Part shown: piece by piece, positions 53,407-62,100 of the stretch
How the letters are laid out: the number at the start of each line of letters is the position of its first letter
How positions within the stretch are numbered: position 1 is the first letter of the stretch
Source of the DNA: Bacillota bacterium
GTDB lineage: Bacteria > Bacillota > Bacilli > Paenibacillales > Paenibacillaceae
Direction: 5' to 3'
NCBI GenBank assembly: GCA_023391635.1
Contig: JAEWAQ010000080.1
Coordinates: forward strand, 1-64,000
Length of the DNA stretch: 64,000 nucleotides
Translations under genes and position numbers: made by a program
Notes under the pieces: generated by a model
What the model saw: the letters and a program-made list of their open reading frames with translations, nothing else
What the model was told of the DNA's origin: nothing
Databases searched by the model: none

Positions 53407-53892
53407 CTATGCCCCTTGCACTTGTTCTTCCGCTTGAGCAGTTTCGGCCTGTTCCGCGTCAGCAACCGGTTTGTTTTCCCGCGTTCCGGCCACCTTGCCG
53501 ATCAAGTAAGTGAGCAATTGCCGGTTATGCGACGAGATTCGATCCAACGAACGGCCTGCGATCTCGGTACGAACCCGCACTCCCCGCTCCACTTCGGACC
53601 TCCCTACATCCGTCATATGGATCCAGACGATCCTCCGGTCATGCTCGTCCCTGCGACGTTCGACGAGGCCAGCCTTCTCCATTCTGTCCAGCAATGTCGT
53701 GATCGCGGCCGGCGTCGTCTCGAGGTAAGGCAGCAATTCCGACGGTTTCATCGGCTCCTGCTCCTTCAGCAGTTCCAACACTTCCAGTTGGCCCATCGTA
53801 AGCTGCGGCGCCAGTTCGTATTCCATTTGCGCTTGCCAGTCTTTCGAGAGTTTCATCCATATTTTAACAAATTCTGCCGTTGGATCCGTCAT
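53407..53892 (-). CDS. MarR family transcriptional regulator
   Basis: This 161-aa winged-helix regulator has the recognition region LLPYLETTPAAITTLLDRME and the wing GLVERRRDEHDRRIVWIHMT. The C-terminal about 25 residues are Glu/Ala/Gln-rich and extend past the usual MarR end. The ATG at 53892 is used; a GTG four codons earlier lies inside the ribosome-binding site. A 15-bp palindrome upstream may be its own operator. No target gene stands beside it other than possibly itself. Confidence 0.9.
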   Translation of the reverse strand: MTDPTAEFVKIWMKLSKDWQAQMEYELAPQLTMGQLEVLELLKEQEPMKPSELLPYLETTPAAITTLLDRMEKAGLVERRRDEHDRRIVWIHMTDVGRSEVERGVRVRTEIAGRSLDRISSHNRQLLTYLIGKVAGTRENKPVADAEQAETAQAEEQVQGA

Positions 53893-53958
53893 CGAGATTT
53901 GCACCTCCCGAACCTTGCCTTCTCTTTTATTATACTCGGCGGACTTGTCGAAAGATAG

Positions 53959-53973
53959 TTTAATACGATTAAA
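53959..53973. promoter_or_regulatory. Candidate MarR operator
   Basis: TTTAATACGATTAAA has six-base arms around ACG and overlaps a possible minus-strand -10 (TAAACT, 53962-53957) about 65 bp before the marR-like start. The position suits autorepression. Confidence 0.5.
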
Positions 53974-54079
53974 TATTTACGACACAAACCGGCTTGTACC
54001 CGAACCAGGCGACAAATCCTAACATATATTGGGAAGTCGGATGGATGAATCCTGACGAATCGGGAGGTGGCTTCGCACG

Positions 54080-54250
54080 ATGTCTGAAGAAAAAATCCGC
54101 ATGATCGGCCGCATGGCGATGAACGCCGGAATAATAGAAGACCCGCAGTGGCTCGACCGGCTCGAAGAGCCCGTGCCCCTGTGGGTCGTATTGGATATGC
54201 TGCTGCGCTGGATCGATCGAAGCGATCCGCCCGTCGGGCCTTACGATTGA
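54080..54250 (+). CDS. Small hypothetical protein, 56 aa
   Basis: An ATG at 54080 behind GGGAGGTGG opens a 56-codon frame ending TGA at 54250. The product starts SEEKIRMIGRMAMNAGIIED and ends IDRSDPPVGPYD; it has an amphipathic helical look with Trp residues and no membrane segment. It is convergent with parC and overlaps its 3' end by 10 bp. I do not recognise the family. The strong ribosome-binding site and protein-like composition support it. Confidence 0.55.
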   Translation: MSEEKIRMIGRMAMNAGIIEDPQWLDRLEEPVPLWVVLDMLLRWIDRSDPPVGPYD

Positions 54251-56742
54251 TCTTTGCGTTCCGGGATCGGCAGCGGCTTCGCGAACGCTTCGGCGATCGG
54301 ATCGGCACGGTCGGCCTGGGCGACCAACTTGCCTTGCGATCTGCGGTCATCGATCGGCGCAGCTTCCGAGAGGAATTCCCCCAAGACGTGTTGACTTGTA
54401 ACGGTGGACAGCAAGACCGCATCTTTCACATGGAACGCGGCGATCAGCCGGGTGCCGTTCGGGCGCACGCGCTTGCCTTCCTTGAATTCGAACGTCTGAA
54501 TCCCTTTGCCTCCACGTCCTTGCAGAGGATAATCGAGCAGAAGCGAACGCTTGGCATAGCCGTAGTCGGACAAGACGAGCACTTCTCCTTCATCCCCGGC
54601 CACGGACAGCGCGTCGACGAGCGCATCGTTGTCCTTCAATTGCATGCCCCGCACGCCGCCGGCAACGCGGCCTTGCAGACTGACCTCCTCCTCGGTAAAG
54701 CGGATGCTCATACCAAGCTCGGAAACAAGCAGCAGATCTTCCGGTGTGTCGCTTCTGAATACTTTCACGACTTCATCACCGTCTGCCACTTTGCACGCGG
54801 CGATCGCCATGTTGCGATTGGTGGCATATTCAATCAGTGTTGTCCGCTTGACTTGCCCTCTTCGCGTTACGAAGACGAGTGCCGGGCCGATTCCGGTTGC
54901 TTCAGTCGATGGCTCCTCAGGCGGGACAAGTTCTGCCGGCTTCACCGGGATGACGGACACGATTCGGTCGTCTTTGGCCATCGGCAGCACGTTCACGATC
55001 GCGGTCCCGGTGTCCTTCCACTTGAATTCCGGGATTTGGTGAACAGGCAGCAGGAAATATTGGCCCTTCTGCGTGAACAACAACAACGGATCGATCGTGC
55101 TGACCCCGAGGCTCCATCTGATCGCATCGCCTTCCTTGACGCCCGCGCTGTCAAGCTCCCCGCCGGAGCGGGTGAACGAAAGCAAGCTGGTCCGCTTCAC
55201 ATATCCGCCGCGGCTGATCGTTACCAGCACGTCCTCCGCGGGCACCGTCACTTCCAGGTTGACCTTGATTTCTTCGACTTCCCCCTGGATGGCTGAGCGC
55301 CTGTCGATACCGAACTTGTCACGGATTTCCGTCAATTCGTCCTGGATCACCTTAAGCAGCTTGCGGGGGCTTTCCAAAATGGCTTGCAGCTGCGCGATCT
55401 TTTTGTTCGTTTCATCCAGTTCCTTCTGCAACTGCGTAATTTCAAGGTTTGTCAATCTGTATAGTTGCAACGTCAGGATGGCATCGGCTTGACGCTCCGT
55501 AAACCCGAATTTTGCTACCAGGTTGTCCTGCGCGTTCTGCCGGTTTTTCGACGCTCTGATCGTCTCGATGACCGCATCCAGAATGTTCAACGCCTTGACG
55601 AGTCCTTCCAACACATGCGCACGGTCTGCCGCCTTATCCAGATCATACTGCGTCCGGTGTGTCACGACTTCCTTCTGGTGCTCGATGTACGCTTCCAGCA
55701 TCGTTTTAAGGCCGAGCTGGCGAGGCGCTTTGTTGACGATCGCAACCATGTTGAAATTGTAAGCAACCTGCAGGTCCGTCTTCTTGAACAGGAACGCGAG
55801 AATACCTTCTGCGTCCGCATCTTTCTTCAGTTCGACCACGATCCGAAGTCCGTTCCTGCCGCTCTCGTCCCGTACTTCCGCGATTCCTTCGACTTTCTTC
55901 TCCAACCGCAAATTGTCGATGGCAAGCGCGAGCTTCGATTTGACGACCTGGTACGGAATTTCGGTAATGACGATCTGCTGCTTGCCGCCGCGCATGTCCT
56001 CGATCGCGGTCTTGGAGCGGACGTAGATGCGTCCTTTCCCCGTCTCGTACGCTTCGCGAATGCCCTCTTCCCCCATGATGATGCCGCCGGTCGGAAAATC
56101 GGGGCCTTTAACGATCTGCATGAGCTCGCCGGTGGACATGGCCGGATTATGCATGACCGCGATGCAGGCGTCGATCACTTCCCGCAAGTTGTGCGTCGGG
56201 ATCTCGGTGGCGAATCCGGACGAAATGCCGCTGACTCCGTTCACGAGCAAATTCGGATAGCGAGACGGCAGCACCACCGGTTCTTTCGTGGAATTGTCGA
56301 AGTTATCCTTGAACAGCACCGTCCGCTTCTCGATGTCTCGCAGCAATTCCATCGCGATAGCGGACAATCGTGCCTCCGTATAGCGCATGGCGGCCGCCGG
56401 ATCGTCGTCCATCGAGCCCCAGTTGCCGTGTCCGTCCACGAGCGGATGCGCCATCTTCCAAGGTTGCGCCATCCGCACCATGCCCTCGTATATCGAAGCG
56501 TCGCCGTGCGGATGGTAGTTGCCCATGACGTCTCCGACTGTCTTCGCCGATTTGCGGTAAGGCTTGTCCGGCGTGTTGCCGGCATCGTACATCGCGTACA
56601 GAATCCGCCGCTGCACCGGCTTCAGCCCGTCGCGCACGTCAGGTATCGCACGGTCCTGAATAATGTATTTGGAATAACGCCCGAAGCGGTCGCCGACAAC
56701 CTCCTCCAGATACGCCGGCAAGAAGTTCTCCAATATGCTCAC
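54241..56742 (-). CDS. parC: DNA topoisomerase IV subunit A
   Basis: This 833-aa breakage-reunion subunit decatenates daughter chromosomes. The N-terminal core has the winged helix with HPHGDASIYEGMVRMAQ and the active-site Tyr in MRYTEARLSAIA. The coiled-coil gate and the C-terminal beta-pinwheel (from about 500) follow. It is ParC rather than GyrA because it pairs with parE and lacks the GyrA box. In the quinolone pocket the residue usually Ser (Ser80 in GrlA numbering) is Ala. The start is a GTG behind GGAGGGGG. Confidence 0.95.
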   Translation of the reverse strand: MSILENFLPAYLEEVVGDRFGRYSKYIIQDRAIPDVRDGLKPVQRRILYAMYDAGNTPDKPYRKSAKTVGDVMGNYHPHGDASIYEGMVRMAQPWKMAHPLVDGHGNWGSMDDDPAAAMRYTEARLSAIAMELLRDIEKRTVLFKDNFDNSTKEPVVLPSRYPNLLVNGVSGISSGFATEIPTHNLREVIDACIAVMHNPAMSTGELMQIVKGPDFPTGGIIMGEEGIREAYETGKGRIYVRSKTAIEDMRGGKQQIVITEIPYQVVKSKLALAIDNLRLEKKVEGIAEVRDESGRNGLRIVVELKKDADAEGILAFLFKKTDLQVAYNFNMVAIVNKAPRQLGLKTMLEAYIEHQKEVVTHRTQYDLDKAADRAHVLEGLVKALNILDAVIETIRASKNRQNAQDNLVAKFGFTERQADAILTLQLYRLTNLEITQLQKELDETNKKIAQLQAILESPRKLLKVIQDELTEIRDKFGIDRRSAIQGEVEEIKVNLEVTVPAEDVLVTISRGGYVKRTSLLSFTRSGGELDSAGVKEGDAIRWSLGVSTIDPLLLFTQKGQYFLLPVHQIPEFKWKDTGTAIVNVLPMAKDDRIVSVIPVKPAELVPPEEPSTEATGIGPALVFVTRRGQVKRTTLIEYATNRNMAIAACKVADGDEVVKVFRSDTPEDLLLVSELGMSIRFTEEEVSLQGRVAGGVRGMQLKDNDALVDALSVAGDEGEVLVLSDYGYAKRSLLLDYPLQGRGGKGIQTFEFKEGKRVRPNGTRLIAAFHVKDAVLLSTVTSQHVLGEFLSEAAPIDDRRSQGKLVAQADRADPIAEAFAKPLPIPERKDQS

Positions 56743-56899
56743 GTCACTTGCCCCCTCCTATCCTCTACTGCACATCGCTTGCTTAATGCCATTAATGAAA
56801 TAGACTTATCTCGCCCTTCTTGCTCTTATCTTCTACATGGGCGGTGGAGATCAGGAATTTCCCACGTTTCCGCTCTCCCGCCAAACTACATGCCTCGGG

Positions 56900-57098
56900 C
56901 TTAAGCGTCCAAGAGACCCTTATTTCACGAAACAGCGGGAAAATCGAGGTAATAAGGGTCTTTCAGACGCTTATTTCCGAAGAATCGGTTCAAAATCATC
57001 TTCCAATCCCTTTTTTCTACTCAATAAGAGTCATTTCGACTCTTATTTGCCCATTTTCGTCGGAAATTACTCCAATAAGGGTCTTTCAGACGCTTATT
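56900..57098. repeat. Four 25-bp palindromic intergenic repeats
   Basis: Units at 56900-56924 (inverted), 56951-56975, 57023-57047 and 57074-57098 share arms AATAAGNGTC and GAC(G/T)CTTATT around a 5-nt centre. The second and fourth are identical; the third is a perfect hairpin (AATAAGAGTC/GACTCTTATT). They fill the left part of the 688-bp gap between parE and parC. Confidence 0.9.
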
Positions 57099-57278
57099 CC
57101 GCTTCCGCCCGGCCCGAACTCCTTACAGCCTTTAGCTTTGCCTTTAATCTTTAACCTTTAGTTTTTAGCCTATTGCCATTAGCTAACCATACCTATCCTC
57201 CCAAACTCCACCAACTTCCCACCAAACGCTCTCCAAGCTGTCAATGCTGGAGTCCAGAGGGCGCAGCACCTTTGGAAT

Positions 57279-57418
57279 CCCCCTCCCAGGTGGGAGGGGG
57301 ACTTAGGGGATGGGACGGAAAACCCCCGCCGGTAGGCGGAAATCTTTCGTGCTGTGCACATCCCCGCCGTTAGGCGGTAATCCATAGAACATGGTCGGAA
57401 AACCCCGCCGGCAGGCGG
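57279..57418. repeat. Cluster of GC-rich hairpins after parE
   Basis: A perfect 22-bp dyad CCCCCTCCCAGGTGGGAGGG (extending to 57300) is followed by three CCGCC-N4-GGCGG hairpins at 57326-57339, 57364-57377 and 57405-57418, each in a similar context (CCCCGCC...GGCGG(A/T)AAT). They lie directly downstream of the parE stop and might act in transcript termination or stability. Nothing else is recognised in this gap. Confidence 0.85.
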
Positions 57419-57430
57419 AATCCCCTTAGT

Positions 57431-59416
57431 TCAGGGCTGGGGTGTGTCCTCATACTCCGTAAAGTCCACATTCTCAATAATCCACCGTTTGCGCGGGTCC
57501 ACCTTGTCCCCCATCAGCGTCGACACACGGCGCTCCGCCTTGGCGGCGTCGTCAATCTGCACTTGCAGCAGCGTGCGCGACTCATAGTTCATCGTCGTCT
57601 CCCACAGCTGGTCCGGGTTCATCTCGCCAAGCCCTTTATACCGCTGCAATTCCGCATTTTTACCGATTTCCTTCAAATAGTTCTGCAACTGCTCGTCCGT
57701 CCAGGCGTACCGCACCGTCTCCAGCTTGCCGGACTTGCGCGAGATCTTGTACAGCGGCGGCTGCGCGATGAATACGCGGCCAGCGTCGATCAGCGGCTTC
57801 ATGTACCGATAGAAGAACGTCAGCAGCAACACCTGGATGTGCGCGCCGTCCGTATCGGCATCAGTCATGATGATGATCTTCGCGTAATTGCATTCATCCA
57901 CGTCGAATTCCGAGCCGATGCCCGCGCCGATCGCGCTTATGATCGCTTTATACTCGTCATTCTTCAGAATGTCCAGCAGCTTCGCTTTCTCCGGATTCAT
58001 CGGCTTGCCCTTCAGCGGCAGGATCGCCTGATGCTTCGAATCGCGCCCCTGCTTGGCCGAGCCGCCGGCCGAATCGCCTTCCACGATGAACAGCTCGTTC
58101 TTCGTATAGTCCTTCGACTGCGCAGGCGACAGCTTGCCGCCGAGGCTCGGACTGTCGCTGCGCTTCTTGCCGCTGCGCACTTCCTCGCGCGCCTTGCGCG
58201 CCGCTTCGCGCGCTTTGGACGCCTGCACCGCCTTGCGCACGAGCATCCCGCCCGCCTGGGGGTTTTCTTCCAGGAAAACGGCCATCTTCTCGGATACGAC
58301 GGCGTCGACCGCGCTGCGCGCCGAAGCGCTGCCGAGTTGGTCCTTCGTCTGCCCGACGAATTCGACGTCCGACATCTTGATGTTAATAACGGCCATCATG
58401 CCCTCGCGCAAGTCGTTGCCTTCGAGGTTCTTCTCTTTCTCCTTCAACTGCCCGGTCTTGCGCGCATACTCGTTCATGACGCGGGTGTACGCCGTCTTGA
58501 AGCCGGTCTCGTGCGTACCGCCGCCGCGCGTCGGAATCGCGTTGACGAATGAAGCGATCGTCTCGGTATAACCGTCGTTATATTGCAGCGCGACCTCGAC
58601 TTCAATTTCGTCTTTCTCCGCCACAAAATGAATGACCTCGTGCAGCACCGTCTTGCCATCGTTCAGGAACTGGACGAATTGGCGCGCGCCGCCTTCATAG
58701 TGGAACTCTTCCGATTGGTTGCTGCGCTTATCGGTCAGCGTCACCCTGAGGCCGGAATTCAGAAAAGCGATCTCTTGCAGCCGCTCGGCGAGCGTATCGT
58801 AGTTCAGGCCGATATGGCCGTGGAACACGCGGGCGTCCGGCTTGAACGATACCTTCGTGCCCGTCTTATTCGTATTGCCCGTTACTTGCAGGCCGGTGAC
58901 CGGCTCGCCCACATGCTCCTTGCCATTTGCGTCCGTCCATGTTTCAAAGCGCATTTTATGTACTTTGCCATCGCGGTAAATTTCCACTTCCAACCACTCC
59001 GACAGCGCGTTCGTCACCGATGCCCCGACGCCGTGCAAGCCGCCGGACTTCTTGTATCCGCCGCCGCCGAACTTGCCGCCCGCATGCAGAATCGTATAGA
59101 CGACCTGAGGCGTCGGGATCCCGGTCTTGTGCATCCCGGTCGGGATGCCCCGGCCGTTGTCGGTTACCGTGACCGAATTGTCGGCATGAATCGTCACATC
59201 GATCCGCGAGCAAAATTTGGCCAGATGCTCGTCCACCGAGTTATCGATAATTTCCCACACCAGATGATGCAGTCCCGACGAAGTTGTGCTGCCGATATAC
59301 ATGCCCGGCCGCTTGCGAACCGCGGTCAATCCTTCCAATACTTGAATATCGTCAGCGCCGTATGCTGCGCTTGCCTGCGCCGCGCTATCCGCGAACAGAT
59401 CCAATTGCTCGGTCAC
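57431..59416 (-). CDS. parE: DNA topoisomerase IV subunit B
   Basis: This 661-aa ATPase subunit has a GHKL ATPase domain (IIDNSVDEH, VTDNGRGIPTG, GGLHGVGASVTNALS) and a transducer domain. The Toprim domain carries VEGDSAGGSAKQGRD and MTDADTDGAHI, and the C-terminus ends with the RYKGLGEM motif region. The GTG at 59416 behind AGGAGG is the start. The first residues read TEQLDLFADS, in which QLDLF resembles a beta-clamp-binding pentapeptide. parC follows after an unusually long repeat-filled gap. Confidence 0.95.
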   Translation of the reverse strand: MTEQLDLFADSAAQASAAYGADDIQVLEGLTAVRKRPGMYIGSTTSSGLHHLVWEIIDNSVDEHLAKFCSRIDVTIHADNSVTVTDNGRGIPTGMHKTGIPTPQVVYTILHAGGKFGGGGYKKSGGLHGVGASVTNALSEWLEVEIYRDGKVHKMRFETWTDANGKEHVGEPVTGLQVTGNTNKTGTKVSFKPDARVFHGHIGLNYDTLAERLQEIAFLNSGLRVTLTDKRSNQSEEFHYEGGARQFVQFLNDGKTVLHEVIHFVAEKDEIEVEVALQYNDGYTETIASFVNAIPTRGGGTHETGFKTAYTRVMNEYARKTGQLKEKEKNLEGNDLREGMMAVINIKMSDVEFVGQTKDQLGSASARSAVDAVVSEKMAVFLEENPQAGGMLVRKAVQASKAREAARKAREEVRSGKKRSDSPSLGGKLSPAQSKDYTKNELFIVEGDSAGGSAKQGRDSKHQAILPLKGKPMNPEKAKLLDILKNDEYKAIISAIGAGIGSEFDVDECNYAKIIIMTDADTDGAHIQVLLLTFFYRYMKPLIDAGRVFIAQPPLYKISRKSGKLETVRYAWTDEQLQNYLKEIGKNAELQRYKGLGEMNPDQLWETTMNYESRTLLQVQIDDAAKAERRVSTLMGDKVDPRKRWIIENVDFTEYEDTPQP

Positions 59417-59602
59417 CGTCCGTCCTCCTATCTTTCTCTCTCTTGTCCCGCACATGCGCCAACATCGCTACGCCGCAGCGACGCCACGTGCGCCTTCGAT
59501 CTATTTTAGTGCAAAAAACCGCTTCTGTACAATACGCATTACAGGCAGCTTTGGGCAGAAATTCGCAATCCGCCCGGCGCGGCGCTTCGCTCTTTTATCA
59601 AT

Positions 59603-59608
59603 ATTATA
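59603..59608 (-). promoter_or_regulatory. Extended -10 of the probable parE promoter
   Basis: TGCTATAAT on the minus strand (hexamer 59608-59603) gives an extended -10 about 190 bp before parE; the -35 region is poor. A GTTCGGC/GCCGAAC hairpin (59677-59695) lies upstream and may end transcription from the right. Confidence 0.55.
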
Positions 59609-59859
59609 GCACGAATGGTTCCTTTCCAAGCCGGCTTCTCCCGCCTAGGCCTGTCTTCATGAGTGTACCACGTTATGTTCGGCTTTGGGCCGAACGCATG
59701 CCTAAACCACTATACAATCGCCGGAAAACGCTGTCAAATCCATGCACTTTCAGTACCATAAACAAACTTAAGCATTCAAAAGCGACAGGAACACGATATA
59801 GATGAAGCGACAACAAATCCGAACCCCGAGTGGAAATGAAGACAGAAGGATAAGGATCG

Positions 59860-60100
59860 GTGTCCAAACACAACGTTTTGATTGTAAATAACGAGGAAGT
59901 TCTGCGCGCTCCGGTTGCACTCCATCTGGGAAATGCGGGGATATCCGTACGCTAGGCCGATTCAGGCTGCTCTGCCTTAAAGAAGATAGCAAAGTGCACG
60001 GGTTCGGCCTGGGCGCAGACGATTCTTCGGAGGGAGCGAACTCGGCGTGCTGACGGTGTTTACCGTTGAACTGCCGCGGACTCCGCGACACGATGATTGA
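59860..60100 (+). pseudogene. Remnant of a two-component system
   Basis: A GTG after AAGGATAAGG opens 31 codons (SKHNVLIVNNEEVLRAPVAL onward) that look like the start of a response regulator with the acidic pair DD changed to NN, ending in TAG at 59955. About 60 bp later, KVHGFGLG resembles a kinase G2 box. In another frame SELGVLTVFTVELPR, ending TGA at 60100, resembles a kinase C-terminus. The middle of both genes is gone. These are decayed fragments of an RR-HK pair. The rest of the 59417-60118 gap shows nothing further. Confidence 0.6.
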
Positions 60101-60118
60101 CCATCAATCGGCGGCTGT

Positions 60119-61108
60119 TCACTGCAAGATGTCCTGCTTCGTAAAGACGCCGAACGCCACGACAAGTCCGGCAATCGCCCAAACCCCCAATACGGCCAAG
60201 GAAAATCCGAGCGTCATGCCCTCGATCGGAGGCGGCGTCCCTTGCAGATACGTTGTCAATTGCAGATTCACGTTGAACAAATATTTGGCGCTGTGCCACG
60301 ACGAAGCCATGTTCGTCAGGATCGCACCCGCGATGATCGCCGCCATCATCGTGACGAAGCTGGCCGCTGTACTGCGCACGAGTACCGATACCATCAGAGC
60401 CAGAATCGCCACCGTCATGGAAGCGAACCAGATCAATCCAAGCTGCATAAGCAAGTATATAGCCTGGGAAATCGCATGAACCGACGCCGTTTCGACATTC
60501 GATCCGCTCACCTGGAAGCCGACGAAGATCGGCGCGCCCCATCCCTTGTAGCCGAACACCAGACCGGAAATCAAGTAGCACAACGCCGTCGTCGTCACGA
60601 TAATCAAGGAGACATAGAGCGTCAATGCGATCAGCTTCGACAACAGGATGCGCCATCGTCTGACTGGCCTTGTCAGCAACATTTTGATCGTTCCGGACGA
60701 GCGTTCGCCCGATACGAGATCCGAGGCGATCGCCAGCACCATGAGCGGAATGAACATCGTCACCGCGTTGTCCATGAACCCGCGCGTGAACGAGACGGCG
60801 TCCGGCGTATTCGGATTGATGTCATGGTCCAAATAATACTGCAGCTGCTGCACGAGCGCCCGCCGCCATTGTTTCCATTCCTCGGGAATCCTGTCGCTGC
60901 CGAGCGACCGCGTGTTGTCCGTGATGCGCGTTTGAAGCTCCGCCCGCCAGTCTCCATTGAACTTCTCCTGGCTGTTCTGCGATATTTTCATTTGGGCGTA
61001 GACGAACACCGGGATCAGGATGAGCAAAATGAGGACGATGACCGCGAACCGCCGTTTTTTCCACACTTTGATCATTTCATTGTGCACGAGCGCCAGCAAA
61101 TTAGCCAA
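60119..61108 (-). CDS. ABC-2 type transporter permease
   Basis: This is a 329-aa permease with one N-terminal membrane helix (about 20-40), a large extracytoplasmic loop (about 42-110) and five more helices. The segment SGERSSGTIKMLLTRPVRRW is the ABC-2 coupling motif. A TTG at 61108 with GGAGG 9 nt upstream is chosen as start; a GTG at 61117 lies against the site. It overlaps the ATPase gene. The pair probably exports a lipid-like or antimicrobial compound, but nothing here fixes the substrate. Confidence 0.85.
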   Translation of the reverse strand: MANLLALVHNEMIKVWKKRRFAVIVLILLILIPVFVYAQMKISQNSQEKFNGDWRAELQTRITDNTRSLGSDRIPEEWKQWRRALVQQLQYYLDHDINPNTPDAVSFTRGFMDNAVTMFIPLMVLAIASDLVSGERSSGTIKMLLTRPVRRWRILLSKLIALTLYVSLIIVTTTALCYLISGLVFGYKGWGAPIFVGFQVSGSNVETASVHAISQAIYLLMQLGLIWFASMTVAILALMVSVLVRSTAASFVTMMAAIIAGAILTNMASSWHSAKYLFNVNLQLTTYLQGTPPPIEGMTLGFSLAVLGVWAIAGLVVAFGVFTKQDILQ

Positions 61109-62075
61109 TGCCTTCACCCTCCGTCAATCCGAGAAATAAGTCTTCGAGCGACGGAGACACCCGCTGCACCGCCATGACGCCAATGCCTGCCGATACGAGC
61201 CTCGCAACGATGTCCGGAATCGCCGATTCGTCCGTTACCGTAACGATCGCGCCCGGCAGCCCGGCCATGATCGATTCCTCGATGCGGTGACCGTCGTCTC
61301 CAACGATGCGCACCGCGCCATCCGCCTCCAGCTGCGCGCGGCCTTCCGCCGGTCGGTTCAGCTGCCAGAGCGTATACGTCTCCGCCTGCGAGACGAGTGC
61401 ATTCACTTCGCCGACCGCGATCACCTTGCCATGCGCGATGATGGCGACGCGTTCGCACATCAATTGAATCTCACTGAGAAGATGGCTGGAAATGAACAGA
61501 CTGAGGCCCTCCCCCGCCAATCTGCGAATGAAAGCCCGCAGTTCCTTGATCCCGAGCGGGTCCAGTCCGTTCGTCGGCTCGTCGAGAATGAGCAGCTTGG
61601 GCTTGCCGAGCAGCGCTTGGGCGATGCCGAGCCTTTGTCGCATGCCGAGCGAGTACGTTTTGACTTTATCGTGAATGCGTCCCGCCATGCCCACGATATC
61701 CACGACTTCCGCGATTCGCGCTTCGGCGATGCCCGCTTGCATCCGTGCGAAGTGCGCCAGATTCTCCCAGCCCGTCATGAACTCGTACAACTCCGGATTT
61801 TCGACGATGCTGCCAATATGGCGCAGCGCCTGTTCGGGGTGCCTGGAGACATCTTCACCGCAGACGAGAATTTTCCCTTCTGTCGGCTTGATCAGACTGG
61901 TCAGCATGCGAATTGTCGTCGTCTTGCCGGAACCGTTCGGCCCGAGGAAGCCAAAGATTTCGCCGGCATTCACTTCGAAGCTGACATCCTGAATGATCCA
62001 TTTGCGTCCGATTTTCTTCTTTAATCCTTGTACGGACAGGACGGTTCCCCGCTCCGCCGCTTGCGCCGATACCAT
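61101..62075 (-). CDS. ABC transporter ATP-binding protein
   Basis: This 324-aa ATPase is the partner of the ABC-2 permease. Walker A is GPNGSGKTTT, Q-loop SIVENPELYEF, signature YSLGMRQRLGIAQALL, Walker B LLILDEPTNGLDP, H-loop ISSHLL. The C-terminal about 100 residues (after GEVNALVSQ) form the DUF4162-like tail common in this subfamily. The ATG at 62075 follows AAGGAGG. It lies 25 nt after the SGNH hydrolase gene, forming a three-gene unit. Confidence 0.92.
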   Translation of the reverse strand: MVSAQAAERGTVLSVQGLKKKIGRKWIIQDVSFEVNAGEIFGFLGPNGSGKTTTIRMLTSLIKPTEGKILVCGEDVSRHPEQALRHIGSIVENPELYEFMTGWENLAHFARMQAGIAEARIAEVVDIVGMAGRIHDKVKTYSLGMRQRLGIAQALLGKPKLLILDEPTNGLDPLGIKELRAFIRRLAGEGLSLFISSHLLSEIQLMCERVAIIAHGKVIAVGEVNALVSQAETYTLWQLNRPAEGRAQLEADGAVRIVGDDGHRIEESIMAGLPGAIVTVTDESAIPDIVARLVSAGIGVMAVQRVSPSLEDLFLGLTEGEGIG

Positions 62076-62100
62076 GTTGCCAGCCACCTCCTTACGTCCG

